Source: Unio delphinus
Taxonomy: Eukaryota > Mollusca > Bivalvia > Unionida > Unionidae
Length of the DNA stretch: 64,000 nucleotides
NCBI GenBank assembly: GCA_029339505.1
Contig: JAQISU010000026.1
Span: forward strand, 385,001-449,000
Direction of reading: 5' to 3'
Shown here: piece after piece, positions 52,551-64,000 of the stretch
How positions within the stretch are numbered: the stretch's first letter is position 1
Layout: each line of letters begins with the position of its first letter
Notes under the pieces: model-generated
Seen by the model: the letters and a program-made list of their open reading frames with translations, nothing else
Databases searched by the model: none
Told to the model about the DNA's origin: nothing
Made by a program: the position numbers and the translations under genes

Positions 52551-52664
52551 GGTCCAAATACGATTTGTTTGCGTACGATGTATACTAAATCCTATCCCAA
52601 ATAATGAATTGTGCCAAAAGTACGCATCAACATGAACACTACTCCATCATCCCTCATTTCGGTA

Positions 52665-52822
52665 GCAGGTGATTGTGATCTATATTTAACGCTTACCGGA
52701 CTTTGGTTAAAGTTTGGGATTTGTTGTTTATTTGCAAGGCAATGTTCTTGCTAGGATCCTGTAATTGATTAGCGCCACGATATACAACAGATGATTATAC
52801 ATACATATAAACATATTTACAT

Positions 52823-52913
<91 letters not shown>

Positions 52914-52961
52914 TACATACATACATACATACATACATACATACATACATACATACATACA

Positions 52962-52995
<34 letters not shown>

Positions 52996-53330
52996 CATAC
53001 TGTCCTTCCTAGGATCATGCAATTTGGTTGGGTATTGCATCTTTGATACGTACTACACTCATATTGCCAAGATATATTCCTTTGACCTCTATTTCATGTT
53101 TCGCTTACTTTGTTGAAATAATATGGTCAATGTTTATTGTTGGCTGTTGTTCATATTCTATTTAATAAACATCATTCTTTGATACGTCTATGTTAGTATT
53201 AAACCATTGTAACTTAAAAGGTCACAGTTTCCCACATTCAATGCTTTACAATCATCTGTTAAGTATTTGTGTTTAGCTTATGACCCTTTTCATTCTTCCA
53301 TGCTGTCTGCATTCCAGCTTTCTCATAGCG
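52665..53330. repeat. Degenerate tandem array D, right part
   Basis: Heads of the same module are visible near 52673 (gtgatctatatttaacgctt), 53080 (gacctctatttcatgttt) and 53222 (cacagtttcccacattcaat), with a compound microsatellite between them. Confidence 0.5.
52826..52992. repeat. Compound (CA)n(CGCA)n(CA)n(CATA)n microsatellite
   Basis: CA repeats with an internal block of CGCA (about 52860-52882) give way to CATA at about 52908-52990. ORFs on both strands are translations of the repeat. Confidence 0.97.
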
Positions 53331-53388
53331 GCTCTTTCTAACCTGTACAGTTAGAAGCAAGAATAAATGTATTTACTCAAAGGTTAAG

Positions 53389-53726
53389 TTTACATAGTCA
53401 ATACTATATATTATACATTGCGATAGGTTAATTACCCTCAGCATGTTAAACATATACAAGTTTACATAGTAACGACTATATATTATACATTGCGATAGGT
53501 TACCCTCAGCATGTTAAACATATACAAGTTTACATAGTAACGACTATATATTATACATTGCGATAGGTTACCCTCAGCATGTTAAACATATACAAGTTTA
53601 CATAGTAACGACTATATATTATACATTGCGATAGGTTACCCTCAGCATGTTAAACATATACAAGTTTACATAGTAACGAGTATATATTATACATTGCGAT
53701 AGGTTACCCTCAGCATGTTAAACATA
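53389..53726. repeat. 68-bp tandem repeat, five copies
   Basis: Units start at tttacatagt at 53389, 53461, 53529, 53597 and 53665. The first is 72 bp because of a 4-bp insertion; the later ones are nearly identical (68 bp), and the last is cut short. Confidence 0.96.
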
Positions 53727-53989
53727 CTGTACATGTGAATGAGCCTAGGAATCAACTGAGTGCACTGCATGTTGCATGCTTTTCGTACGAGGTGTCTGCT
53801 TTAGTGGCTATTAAGTTTTAATGACTGATGTCTCTGTGTTTGTAATGCTGGCTGTCGATGGGAGGCTACTCACACACTGAGTGTTGCCTAGTTACATATA
53901 AATCTAGATAATATTAATAGTTTGTGAGACAAATTTTAAGAACAATTACATTAAAGAAAGACAATACCAAAATGAATATCTGAGTATTA

Positions 53990-54512
53990 TCTAGTCGTTA
54001 TGGTATCTCTATATCTAGTAGTTATAGTAACTCTATATCTAGTCGTTATAGTAACTCTATATCTAGTCGTTAGAGTATCTCTTTATCTAGTCGTTATAGT
54101 ATCTCTTTAGTCGTTATAGTATATGTGCATCTAGCCGTTATAGTATCTCTATATCTAGTCTTTAGAGTAACTCTGTATCTAGTCGTTAGAATATCTCTTT
54201 ATCTAGTCGTTATAGTACATATGCATCTAGCCGTTATAGTGTCTTTATATCTAGCCGTTATAGTATCTCTATATCTAGTCTTTAGAGTAACTCTGTATCT
54301 AGTCGTTAGAATATCTCTTTATCTAGTCGTTATAGTATATATGCATCTAGCCGTTATAGTGTCTTTATATCTAGCCGTTATAGTATCTCTATATCTAGTC
54401 TTTAGAGTAACTCTGTATCTAGTCGTTAGAATATCTCTTTATCTAGTCGTTATAGTACATATGCATCTAGCCGTTATAGTGTCTTTATATCTAGTCGTTA
54501 TAGTACCTCTGC
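53990..54512. repeat. 24-bp minisatellite with 120-bp higher-order unit
   Basis: The monomer is close to tagtcgttatagtatctcta plus tatc. Five variant monomers form a 120-bp unit, seen as catctagccgttatagt recurring at about 54222, 54342 and 54462 (and 96 bp earlier). A 213-codon plus-strand ORF (54125-54766) is made of this array and the following TA run. Its hydrophobic LYLVV-type repeats are a by-product. Confidence 0.94.
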
Positions 54513-54663
54513 TTTGGTATGATAGGGCACATTTTCTTTTTTATTATGTTGTTTTTTTTATAACCCTTTGCAGTGTGTATGAAGGCATGTACGTGACTTA
54601 CACAGCATATCAACACAAATCTTGCTATAAGCTGCCAATTTTAAGTTACGTTCTAAACATACA

Positions 54664-54769
<106 letters not shown>

Positions 54770-55189
54770 GTAGGATTTTCTGAGTGATTGTATGCTACAT
54801 ATATTTTTATTTTGTAATCGGCCTTGTCATAAATCAAGTTCATGTTTTACCTGACTATTAACATTTATTTTCTGAAATGAAAATAAAATAAAAGCGAAAT
54901 ATGTATGTATTGTTGTTGATTAAATACTGAGATCAGTATTAATGGTAAATATGCTTATAGTCTTGATTCTGACCTTAGAAACATCTTTAATGAAAAATTC
55001 CATTAAGGTGAGAGAGCTTCTTACAAAAAAATAGTAATTGTGACTGGGTTAATTAGAGAGGTATATAACTTTGCTTACTTTAAAAATTCCATATGCTTGC
55101 CGCAATATCTAAAGCATAATCAGTCTTATAGTTCAGTTATATATTTTATTTGGCTGGATTAATTTAATTTAATTACTTTTTACTGGAAT

Positions 55190-55570
55190 TAAATAAATAT
55201 TCACTGGATTTACAAAGTGCTCAAATATTTTTGGACAGAAACATTGACATGGAATCTTAGTGAATTCATACGAGAACATTTTGGATTATATTATTGTGAT
55301 GCATCAAAGCACTTTTAGTATATCGCCACACTACAGGCTTTGTAAGTTCGAGACTACAGGTACATCAACCATCAACATATTCAATATCGGAACATTTTTG
55401 GAATACCACTGCAATTTTACGGGAACTAAATACATTTGGACTTGTAATACAACTTTTATGAATATTTGGGATTATATTCACAAAACAGTACGTTCATTTT
55501 AAATTTTCACTCTCTATTCTAGGGAAATGAATTGTTGAAGTTTACAAAACTTGTTAATTTTCGCTCCTTT
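55190..55570. repeat. Dispersed repeat family C, copy 2
   Basis: Similar in order and content to 63440-63810: gatttacaaa, ttttggattatattattgtg, atatcgcca, gactacagg, catttgga, cttgt-ata, ttaaattttcactct and gaattgttga-gtttaca occur in the same sequence. No coding capacity is retained. The type of element is unknown. Confidence 0.7.
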
Positions 55571-56453
55571 CTCTATTTAGAATTAAAACTATAGAGTCTT
55601 AACAACATGTAAGATAAAAAGTGACCACAAATTCGTTTTCAAGATCTCTTTAGTCTGAACTTATTGTCTACTTGCTAATTAATATTTACGATGGCTACTG
55701 GATACTGCCAATGGCTTCGTGAAGCTGAACTATGTAGTTATCGTCTGCACAAAATGTTTCCTCATTATGACGTCTCTTGAACTAATAAAACATGTCTTTG
55801 CATGCTTTTCTTTTGGTTCATCATCGGTACTTATATATAAGACATGGTCGTTTATATGCTAAAAATGAACAGCGAAATTGCCGAACTGAAAACATCAAGC
55901 TGTTAGTAATTAGACTTTACTATGGTGTATTCCGTGCCTTTTTTAAATTCTGGGTTCGTATAAAATCTCCAGTTATCAGAAGACGTCATCTGCACCTAGC
56001 AATATATTTCCTGGCGCAAGTTTCCATGCGATATGTTATGATGTCTGCTGCGCTTTCATAAAATTTGTATCGAATCACACGGCTGTCATATAGAAAAAAA
56101 GCCCGACACTGCTAAGACCAGAGCGAATATGGCTTGAAGAAGGGACTATGTGATCGTTATTTTTCTTTATAGTTAAGTAGCAAAACAAAGTGCAATAGCG
56201 TTATTATTAAATACAAAAAAACAAATATTTTCATGCAGATTGTTTAAAGTCACAACCGCTGTTAAAAGTTTGTTGTTTGCTTAAAAGAACGAATCATTTA
56301 ATGTTACACCTCATGTAAGTATTGGTCATAATGAAATTTATAGCCATTCAGTTGCAGATAATAAATAATAGACAAGATCAGCACAGTCTTCGCATACAAA
56401 TTCAGTGTACGAGTAGATTTTAATTGGAGTTTGGAGGATCTGGGCTATGTAGT

Positions 56454-56560
56454 GATATCAGAATGTCTTTTGTACGATATGGCGATATCAGAATATCTTT
56501 TGTACGATATGGCGATATCAGAATGTCTTTTGTACGATATGGCGATATCAGAATGTCTTC
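56454..56560. repeat. 30-bp tandem repeat, about 3.5 copies
   Basis: Units gatatcagaatgtcttttgt plus acgatatggc start at 56454, 56484, 56514 and 56544. Only one or two bases differ between units. The ORFs on both strands reflect the 30-bp period. Confidence 0.96.
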
Positions 56561-57398
56561 AGACTGTGTCACGCAAAAATGTATTTGTATCTTAATAAAA
56601 TATGTTAAGTCAAATACCATGTTATTTCATGTTATGTAATGTTAGGATAATCTTTCCAAGGATTCAGAAAAAATATCTTATAAATGTCATCTTTTTTTAT
56701 GAAAGCATTTACATTCATAGAGAAAGCAATATTATTTTAGTAGTTTATTAGATGGTGTGCACTTTTCGGCTGATTTTCAGTATTGAAATAACTTTTATAT
56801 TTCTTATTTTCTAATATAAAGCATCGCTGACTATCTAGTGAACAAGTAAGAACGTTTGCTTTTGTGTTTGAGAAGTTGTGCATGTTTTAAAGCTGGCTGT
56901 TTAATTAAATATTTGTGTAATATTGTAATATTCCAATGCATGAATAGTGGTGTATTAAAATGTATGGAAAAAACCACTTTTTTCTGCCAACAAGATGTAA
57001 GGTTTTTTAAAACTTGTTTTGAGATTTATAAAGCAAAAAGTACTAAATGCTATTTATTTCGACAGCAATTTACGCGCCGCTTTTGCAGTTATCCTTTAGC
57101 AGACAGCTTACTTCAGGCATTACAGCAAGGCATATTGACCAAGAAACCGAAAAACGTAGCCAGTCATTGCCTTAAATATTTATGTTAATGTTCGAAATGC
57201 TTGGAGTTGTATAGGAGATAAGTAGTGTATCATCTATAAAAATTTGAATATTAAATAACCTTTTGAACACGACAAGAAGTTATCGATGCAAGAGTAATCT
57301 TTTCAAATGTCCTATAGCCATTATATTTTGATACTGCTGATTAGAAATGAGCATAACGGTCCTTGCTATTATCAAAACTAAAATGTAAAGGGACGTCA

Positions 57399-57575
57399 TT
57401 TGAATTTTTGAGGGGAGAGGGGCCAAAACTGAATGGGGGGGGGGGGGAGCGTATATAGGCTACAGCAATTTCACAGCACATGCAAATTCGGGAACAGATA
57501 AATGCCCCCTCCCCTCCACCCCATACCCACCCCAATTACGTCCCTGTATATAACCATCTTGCCCCCCCCCCCCAA
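57399..57575. repeat. G-run and C-run segment, probable decayed repeat
   Basis: A G run near 57436-57448, C-rich ccccctcccctccacccca near 57505-57525 and a C run near 57564-57574 flank a short segment ending aattacgtccctgtatata. A similar C-rich segment with gggcggatcc and gcccggggcggattcc lies at 58070-58330. Both resemble decayed interspersed repeats, not genes. Confidence 0.4.
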
Positions 57576-58933
57576 TTATGAATACGGATGGTTCGAAAGA
57601 AAAGCGGGGTCTTAAAGCTAATAGCACATACAAACTGACATAACCGAAGAAACTTCATAGGAGACTCATATTCCGGAGCTACTAATAACGGACATCGTCT
57701 ATTTCATAGTTAGATTGCCAGGAAAAAGAATCGCACACACGAACGACTTTGAAATATTAATGTATTTCATCTCGTTTTGAAAACCGACACTAACGTCAAA
57801 GCAAATTGTATTTCAAACTGCCATTAACTGTATCGAAAACTGTAAATAGTTCGTTTCATTCTTCTTCTGTTAAGGTCTAATGCCCTTTCAAGTATAGATA
57901 TGTCCCCTTTGCAAAATAACTTACGACGATGATTCATTTTGATTTGGTCATCGCGTGTAGAAAGAAAAATTAATTACAAATTGAATAGGAAGTCCATATT
58001 GTAATACAATAAACCTATAAATACTACGGCAAAAACAAGCCGAGTCAACCAGGAGCGTAGCTAATGTGTTTCGCACATGGGGCGGATCCTTCTTTTGCCC
58101 CACCCCCAATAGTTTTAAATGTAAACACACAGAAAGATAGTATGTCTGCAAGTAGAATTTTAAACAGTACAGAGCTGTCATTAGAAAATGGAAATAACGT
58201 TTACTTTGACGACTTTTTCATTTGGTTTGAAACTTGTACTGGTATTTCAACTCTCTCGATCTACCCTTCCCCCTCCTTTCTGCTTGTGGCTGTTGCCCGG
58301 GGCGGATTCCCCCCCCCCCTCTCCTTCCTCGCACCACCCTTAGTGCCCGAATCGAGTCAATCAAGGAAATAAATATACGGTATTATTAACATATAAAACG
58401 TGAATTACTTAAAGTTATTTGTGACGATCATTAGTGCTTTCGGTTGATTTTATCCATGCATTGGGCAAGTAATTTGTCTTATCGTTTTACTTCATCTTGC
58501 ATGCACGTTTACATGTTTTTTCCAGCGTTTACAAATATATATTTGTTTGCATCTGATATCCGACATACCATGTGACTTCCATGCATGTATATAAGCACAC
58601 TACTACTTCTGATATAAGACTGGTTCCTTGTCTCGTTTTGTGAGAAATGTTACTAATTTTTTTAAAGCTTCTGCCAGGTAATGTAAAGGGAAACCCTACT
58701 TTGTTCTCTACATTTACTCACAAATTAGAATGCCAATTATTTTAGATGGAATTGGAACAGACCAACATAAAATTTACAATGAGAATGTTACGTACAGGGA
58801 ACCAGTGCAACATTAGATCTAAACTAACCTTTTCCCTGCTAAAATTCCTTCTGATGTTGCTTGATCAGCGTCTTATGCATGATATGGGCGTGGTTCTAAC
58901 AAGCCGTACTATATGCAAAATAAAGCTTTTATG

Positions 58934-59048
<115 letters not shown>

Positions 59049-60154
59049 CATTATAACATTTACTCTATGCGTACCTAAATCTTTCTGTTTTATATCTTCA
59101 TCTGAAGATATTTTTCTTGGATTCTTTGCACTGACAGAGTTTTTCAACAAAATTTATTTTTTTTAAATTATATAAAAAAGACATCGGAATCGAATAAAGT
59201 CCCTTGCGAATAGACCGAGAAAAAGATGATAGAATAATGTTGGAACAATAAACAGGAAGTTACCGTACAAGGTTTATGAATGTCTGTGTAATTATGAAAA
59301 TTATGAGATAAACAGAAGAACTTAAGTTCAAAAATTAGTCGCATAGTACATAATGAAATTGAATACTATCTGAAGCATTAAAAAAGAAAACTAAATTACT
59401 GACATGAAGTGTTAAGTCTTAAATATTATCGTCAACCATGGTATTAACGAAAATTTTGCCAGTAAAGGGTAATTACTGATGCATGAAACGTCATGTGAAT
59501 GACTAAATGCTGGTACCCTCTCTCCGAAATAAGTATGTTGGCACTGTTTTAACACAGCAGTAATGATGTGAAATATGTCAATCTAGTCGCGAGCTAAGAT
59601 TGATGGACGTGTGTGTTCCGACGTCTAGTGACATCATCGAGATGGGATGCACAGTATATTGTGCACTTGTCTGTGATTCTTAATGTTCCTGAGTTGCAAG
59701 AAATATTTATTGATATCGATGAATAATATAACAGTATAAATCTTAGGGACTTCGTACTTTTAACTGTAATAAGTTATATTACCAATAAAATAATATATGA
59801 TGAACGTTACTAATACTTGATGATCTATCTTCGTTCCTGTCCGTATTAGAGCATGTGCAAATCAACTAAAGATAATATTTAATTTTATAGGCACTCCCGA
59901 CACTAATGCTGGTACCTTCAAACTACAAGTTCTAGCTTTTGTATAACTTGGTTACTCGTCATCTTAAAATCATGCTTCGTTCAAGCTTCGGTCGCTTTTA
60001 GTTTCGTATCTTAATGTTATATACTATTCTGCAATGCACAAAAAATGCGTCCTTATTTATTTGTGCAGGTAGTTTTATGAGATATTGTGATTATTGTTAT
60101 GTTCTCGTGAAAATTCTCTTTGAGAAAGAATCATTATTCGAACAGGTTTGTTTG

Positions 60155-60596
<442 letters not shown>

Positions 60597-61562
60597 TATA
60601 ACATTACTGACCTAACAGCAAACTAATATCAGATCAGTTTTGTTATGTATAACAATATTTCAGTCAAAAGAGTCATATGGACCTAATTACTTTAATTTCC
60701 CAATGCGATGAATGTTAAATAATGTTGTTTTTAAACAAATTGTATTTAATAATACTAAAACATTTTACCACTAAAATTTTATTTAATCAAAGGGTAATCT
60801 GTAATATGCATTGCTTTACAATATTCCCGTTTTTAAACTCTTTTGTTTAATAATTAAAATATGAAATGTATTACCTATGGACATATTAAAACAATATTGT
60901 TTTGCTTATGATCGTTCTGTAATTAATATGTATCTTGTTCTCCTTGCTTTAATTCAAGACTATTTTTAGACAAATTAAAGTTATGTTACTGTTATGTCTT
61001 GATACAGAGATGTGTCGTGCTATGGTTGTCATGACAATGAAATAGGAAAACATTTGTATCATTCCTTTTGAACAATTGCTGTTAGTGTACGGATCGTTTT
61101 AGAAGAAGTAACCAGAATAATAAACTATATAAAAGCCCGCAATTTTCGTACAAAATATGATTGTACACTTTACAATAAACAGTTATTTTAGGGAAAATGT
61201 GTTTTGGATATGCACACATACGTGTGTGTGTACGTACATGTATTTACATTCTTTTTATACGATACATTAAAAATCTTAAAAAGACGTCAATTTAGAACGT
61301 AAGTTTTTGTTTTATAAACTGATAATGGAACTAAAAAAGATCCAATTGTTATTTCAGTTATTGACATAATGGAAAATATTTTCAATGAGAAAATATTTTG
61401 TTATCTCCAGTTCTTAAGCATCGACAGCAACCCTAAGCAAAAGACGGATTGATAGGCGTTTTCAATACCATTAAATATAATCTTTGCACACGATCAAAAA
61501 CTGTTACAGATAAAGATGAAAGAATCCAGAAAAGTCTGATCTTTATATGTTTCTATTTTCAG

Positions 61563-61660
61563 CGCGGTAGAGTATGGAGTTGACACGGAAAACCTTAGTC
61601 TGTCAGCAATTCGAACCATTAGAGTGCTAAGACCTCTGCGAGCTATTAATAGGATTCCAA
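61563..61660 (+). CDS. Cav3: T-type calcium channel Cav3 alpha-1, domain I S4 exon
   Basis: A 98-bp exon encoding the S3-S4 linker and S4 voltage sensor of domain I. The acceptor ttctattttcag ends at 61562 and the donor is A|gtaagt at 61661. With the two bases from the previous exon it reads [14 protein letters not shown], then [19 protein letters not shown]. The arginines at every third position are the gating charges, and LRPLRAINR is the invariant Cav S4 end. Vertebrate Cav3 has a closely similar sequence here. The exon leaves one base that completes a serine with the next exon. Purifying selection is implied by the intact frame beside decayed intron DNA. Confidence 0.96.
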
Positions 61661-62685
61661 GTAAGTGCCCATGACCAATGATTGTTAAATCAATGACGAT
61701 ACAAGTATCAAGACTTCGGTAATATTTGAAAGGCTTTGGGGGAGGGGGAGCTTTACTCAAGAATAAATATAGTGTTTAAAATAAGTTATATATCAAAATT
61801 TATATGCCTTTCCAAATATAATAATAGGATCTGGTCTCAGTTTCACAAAGTTATGTCTTAACTCCAGACTTGAAACATATGCTTGATCAATTTTATGCCA
61901 GACTAAAATTGTAGCCAATTTGATCACCCGATTCCTAACTTAAATTTAGGCCTGATCTTAGTTGGTGTGCATACAATAACTTTAATGTTGAATGGATGCG
62001 CATTGGTCGATTAATAATTTGCGTCACGCTTTTTTTTTTTTGCATAGAAAGACACAGTAGTACCCACAAATATATTTAACACTTTTAACAAATGTCGCCA
62101 CTGCACAACTAATTAACAAGGATTTTTTAAAAATAAAACTCAACTGAAATATAACCTCGAATATGACATTTTAATACCAGCGTATCTAAAGCGATTTCTG
62201 ATTGGTGAAACATAAACATGATCGATTCATGTAATGAATTTATTTCGTTCTGTTTTCCGATCGAATCACATTGAAAGGTTAGGTATTGATTAAATAAGAG
62301 AAACTGAAATCAATAGAAACCAATTAGATATATCAGATAAAGTTCCAGGAAAGTTTTGCTCAAAATTAAAACAAAAATGTTATCGGACCAGAATGGTCTG
62401 AATAATAGATTATGGATTTATTCAACGAATGCGAAATTTATGCTACGTACTGGAAGAGCGTTAGCAATTTATGTTATTTTTTCACATAATGTTACAGATG
62501 GGAACAATACTGAACGGGTCTAATATTTAACTTATTTACACTGCATATGATTCGGAACACAAATTATTCCTTGACTTCAGTATTACAAATATGTCTATTT
62601 CGGAGCCTGTCCATTGACTTTTTATTCAGAAAATATGCAGTATCAATAATCTGTCTAACAATCTTTTCTCATTCTTATATTCTAG
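61661..62685 (+). other. Cav3: Cav3 intron (1.0 kb) between I-S4 and I-S5 exons
   Basis: Begins gtaagt and ends attcttatattctag. A single base before it and two bases after it make the serine codon of ...RIPSMRIL.... No repeat of note apart from a T run near 62031-62041. Confidence 0.93.
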
Positions 62686-62857
62686 GTATGCGTATTTTGG
62701 TGATGCTTCTACTGGACACGTTGCCTATGCTAGGGAACGTACTTCTTCTGTGCTTCTTTGTGTTTTTCATTTTTGGCATAATTGGTGTACAGGTGTGGGC
62801 CGGTGTGTTGCGTAGCAGATGTTTTATCAACATCAGCGAGAACATCTCATATGCTCA
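62686..62857 (+). CDS. Cav3: T-type calcium channel Cav3 alpha-1, domain I S4-S5 linker and S5 exon
   Basis: The exon begins with the last two bases of a serine codon and continues [17 protein letters not shown], the S4-S5 linker, then [20 protein letters not shown], the S5 helix. AGVLRSRCF follows, opening the domain I pore loop (vertebrate Cav3 has an LRNRCF-type sequence here). FINISENIS holds two potential N-glycosylation sequons. The donor is CA|gtaagt with gt at 62858-62859. The selectivity-filter P-loop, S6 and domains II-IV lie beyond the window. An ATG upstream at 62547 is only an open frame in the intron, not a start. Confidence 0.96.
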
Positions 62858-64000
62858 GTAAGTTTCAAGACGCTTTTTGCGTGACAATCAAACCAATATA
62901 GATATCATAGACAATTCATTATGTGCAAACGTTTCCTGGACCTCGAGGAAAGAGTTCAAGTCCAATGCGATATCCAAAGTTTCAAAGTTATTCCCTAGAG
63001 ATCAGGCACGTCAACCTATTTATGGCAGTTAGTTTTCCATGATCAGTTACTAAATAAATAAATAAATTAGGAATTCGATTCTTCTGGAAAGAATATTTGG
63101 AACACGCAAAACTTGAGTATGAGAACAACATGTGGATTGTTGATGTTTAAGTACAGCTGACGTCAAAATATTGCACGTGTCAAAAGAAATACTATCTAAG
63201 GCTTCTAAGCAGTAAGAATCGCTAGAACGCGTTAAGCTGCAAATGAAATTTTATTGAGTTGCTTAACTTCATCCATCCAAATTATTTTTACAGTTATGAC
63301 CTACATCACAGCCACGTTATTTTGTCTTAGCCCTAAATTAATGTTGCTTGCATCAAATTTATTTATACTTATCTTAATATGAGAAGTGAAATCAGTCCTA
63401 GTGTTGTGTTCTGTTATTGATTTCGCTACATTTATTTAAATGTTTCAGTTGATTTACAAACTGCTTATTAATACTTCTTGCACTAGATCGTAATTTGGGA
63501 ATTACTAGTATTGCGAATTTTTTCAGGGATCTTTTGGATTATATTATTGTGTTACTAATAATATCTCGCCATATTTCAGGCCATTGACACATTAGCACAT
63601 TTAAGACTACAGGCAAATCAGCACATTCTATAGTGAAATTTATTTTGGGAACAAAACTGGAATTCATTTGGAACTCGATCTGTACATTTGTACTTGTGAT
63701 AGAACTTTTAGGACTAGTTAGTTTCAGTTACAGTACTGTGAGTTCTTTTTTAAATTTTCACTTTATATTATAGTGAGTTAAATTATTTGTTGAATTTTAC
63801 AAAAACGTGTTGGTTTCTTAGTTTAATACCATAAAGTCATGTGAAGATGTTTATAATGAAAACATAATGATACAGTTCAAACAAATTTAAAACTACCAAA
63901 CATAATTTATGTGGTATGTTAACAGATACTGTGAGTTCAGAAATTGTTTTTGTCTTTGTTGGAAGGGGGGAAATTGTATATTTAATGACATGGAAATCAA
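62858..64000 (+). other. Cav3: Start of the next Cav3 intron (incomplete)
   Basis: Opens with gtaagt. No further channel exon is recognisable before the window ends. A copy of dispersed repeat C lies inside it. Confidence 0.8.
63440..63810. repeat. Dispersed repeat family C, copy 3
   Basis: Aligns with 55190-55570: gatttacaaa, ttttggattatattattgtg, atctcgcca, gactacagg, catttgga, ttgt-ata, ttaaattttcacttta and ttgttgaattttacaaa occur in the same order. It shares its 3' end with 33590-33650. Confidence 0.7.

Noticed and set aside
56856..57188. 110-codon cysteine-rich ORF
   Set aside because: No signal peptide, family motif, or splice context was recognised; it is compatible with chance in AT-rich DNA.
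62547..62685. N-terminal extension of the S5 exon back to an ATG
   Set aside because: A good acceptor (tattctag) precedes 62686, and the phase matches the S4 exon exactly, so the upstream open frame is intron.

Overview
This is AT-rich eukaryotic DNA from an invertebrate animal, most likely a mollusc or another lophotrochozoan (inference). The signs are one large gene broken into short exons with GT-AG introns, tRNA-derived SINEs of a type common in mollusc genomes, Penelope-like and LINE fossils, and very dense micro-, mini- and satellite DNA. No prokaryotic gene organisation, rRNA, functional tRNA gene or CRISPR array is visible.

The only credible functional protein-coding content is three plus-strand exons of a T-type voltage-gated calcium channel alpha-1 subunit (Cav3; CACNA1G/H/I family). 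The exon at about 16892-17179 encodes domain I S1-S3, the exon at 61563-61660 encodes the S4 voltage sensor, and the exon at 62686-62857 encodes the S4-S5 linker, S5 and the start of the pore loop. Splice phases agree across both joins. The first intron is 44.4 kb and the second 1.0 kb; the gene runs off both ends of the window (N-terminus upstream, the rest of domain I and domains II-IV downstream).

Layout: 1-16.9 kb is upstream intron or gene flank. It holds a decayed Penelope-like element (1.2-2.6 kb), a degenerate tandem array (4.3-5.3 kb), an inverted-repeat MITE (8.5-8.8 kb) next to a dispersed repeat, a SINE tail fragment, and a GA tract just before the exon. 17.2-61.6 kb is the giant intron. 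It holds a LINE fossil (18.6-20.1 kb), a repeat pair (22.0 and 50.9 kb), fragments of an unclassified transposon-type ORF (23.2-25.7 kb), a 25-bp minisatellite (29.1-30.4 kb), a 24-bp minisatellite (33.9-34.6 kb), a CR1/L2-like LINE with a SINE nested in it (36.0-37.9 kb), a 42-bp minisatellite (42.6-43.3 kb), a 4.6-kb array of a 180-bp satellite (44.8-49.4 kb), another degenerate array interrupted by a repeat (50.1-53.3 kb), further minisatellites (53.4-56.6 kb) and a SINE whose tail has grown into a microsatellite (60.2-60.6 kb).

No new multi-gene system was found. The most notable items are the recently homogenised 180-bp satellite inside an ion-channel intron, the nested transposon stratigraphy, two SINE copies ending in microsatellites, and several dispersed or tandem families that I cannot name. 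All homology statements come from reading translations by eye; no database search was run.
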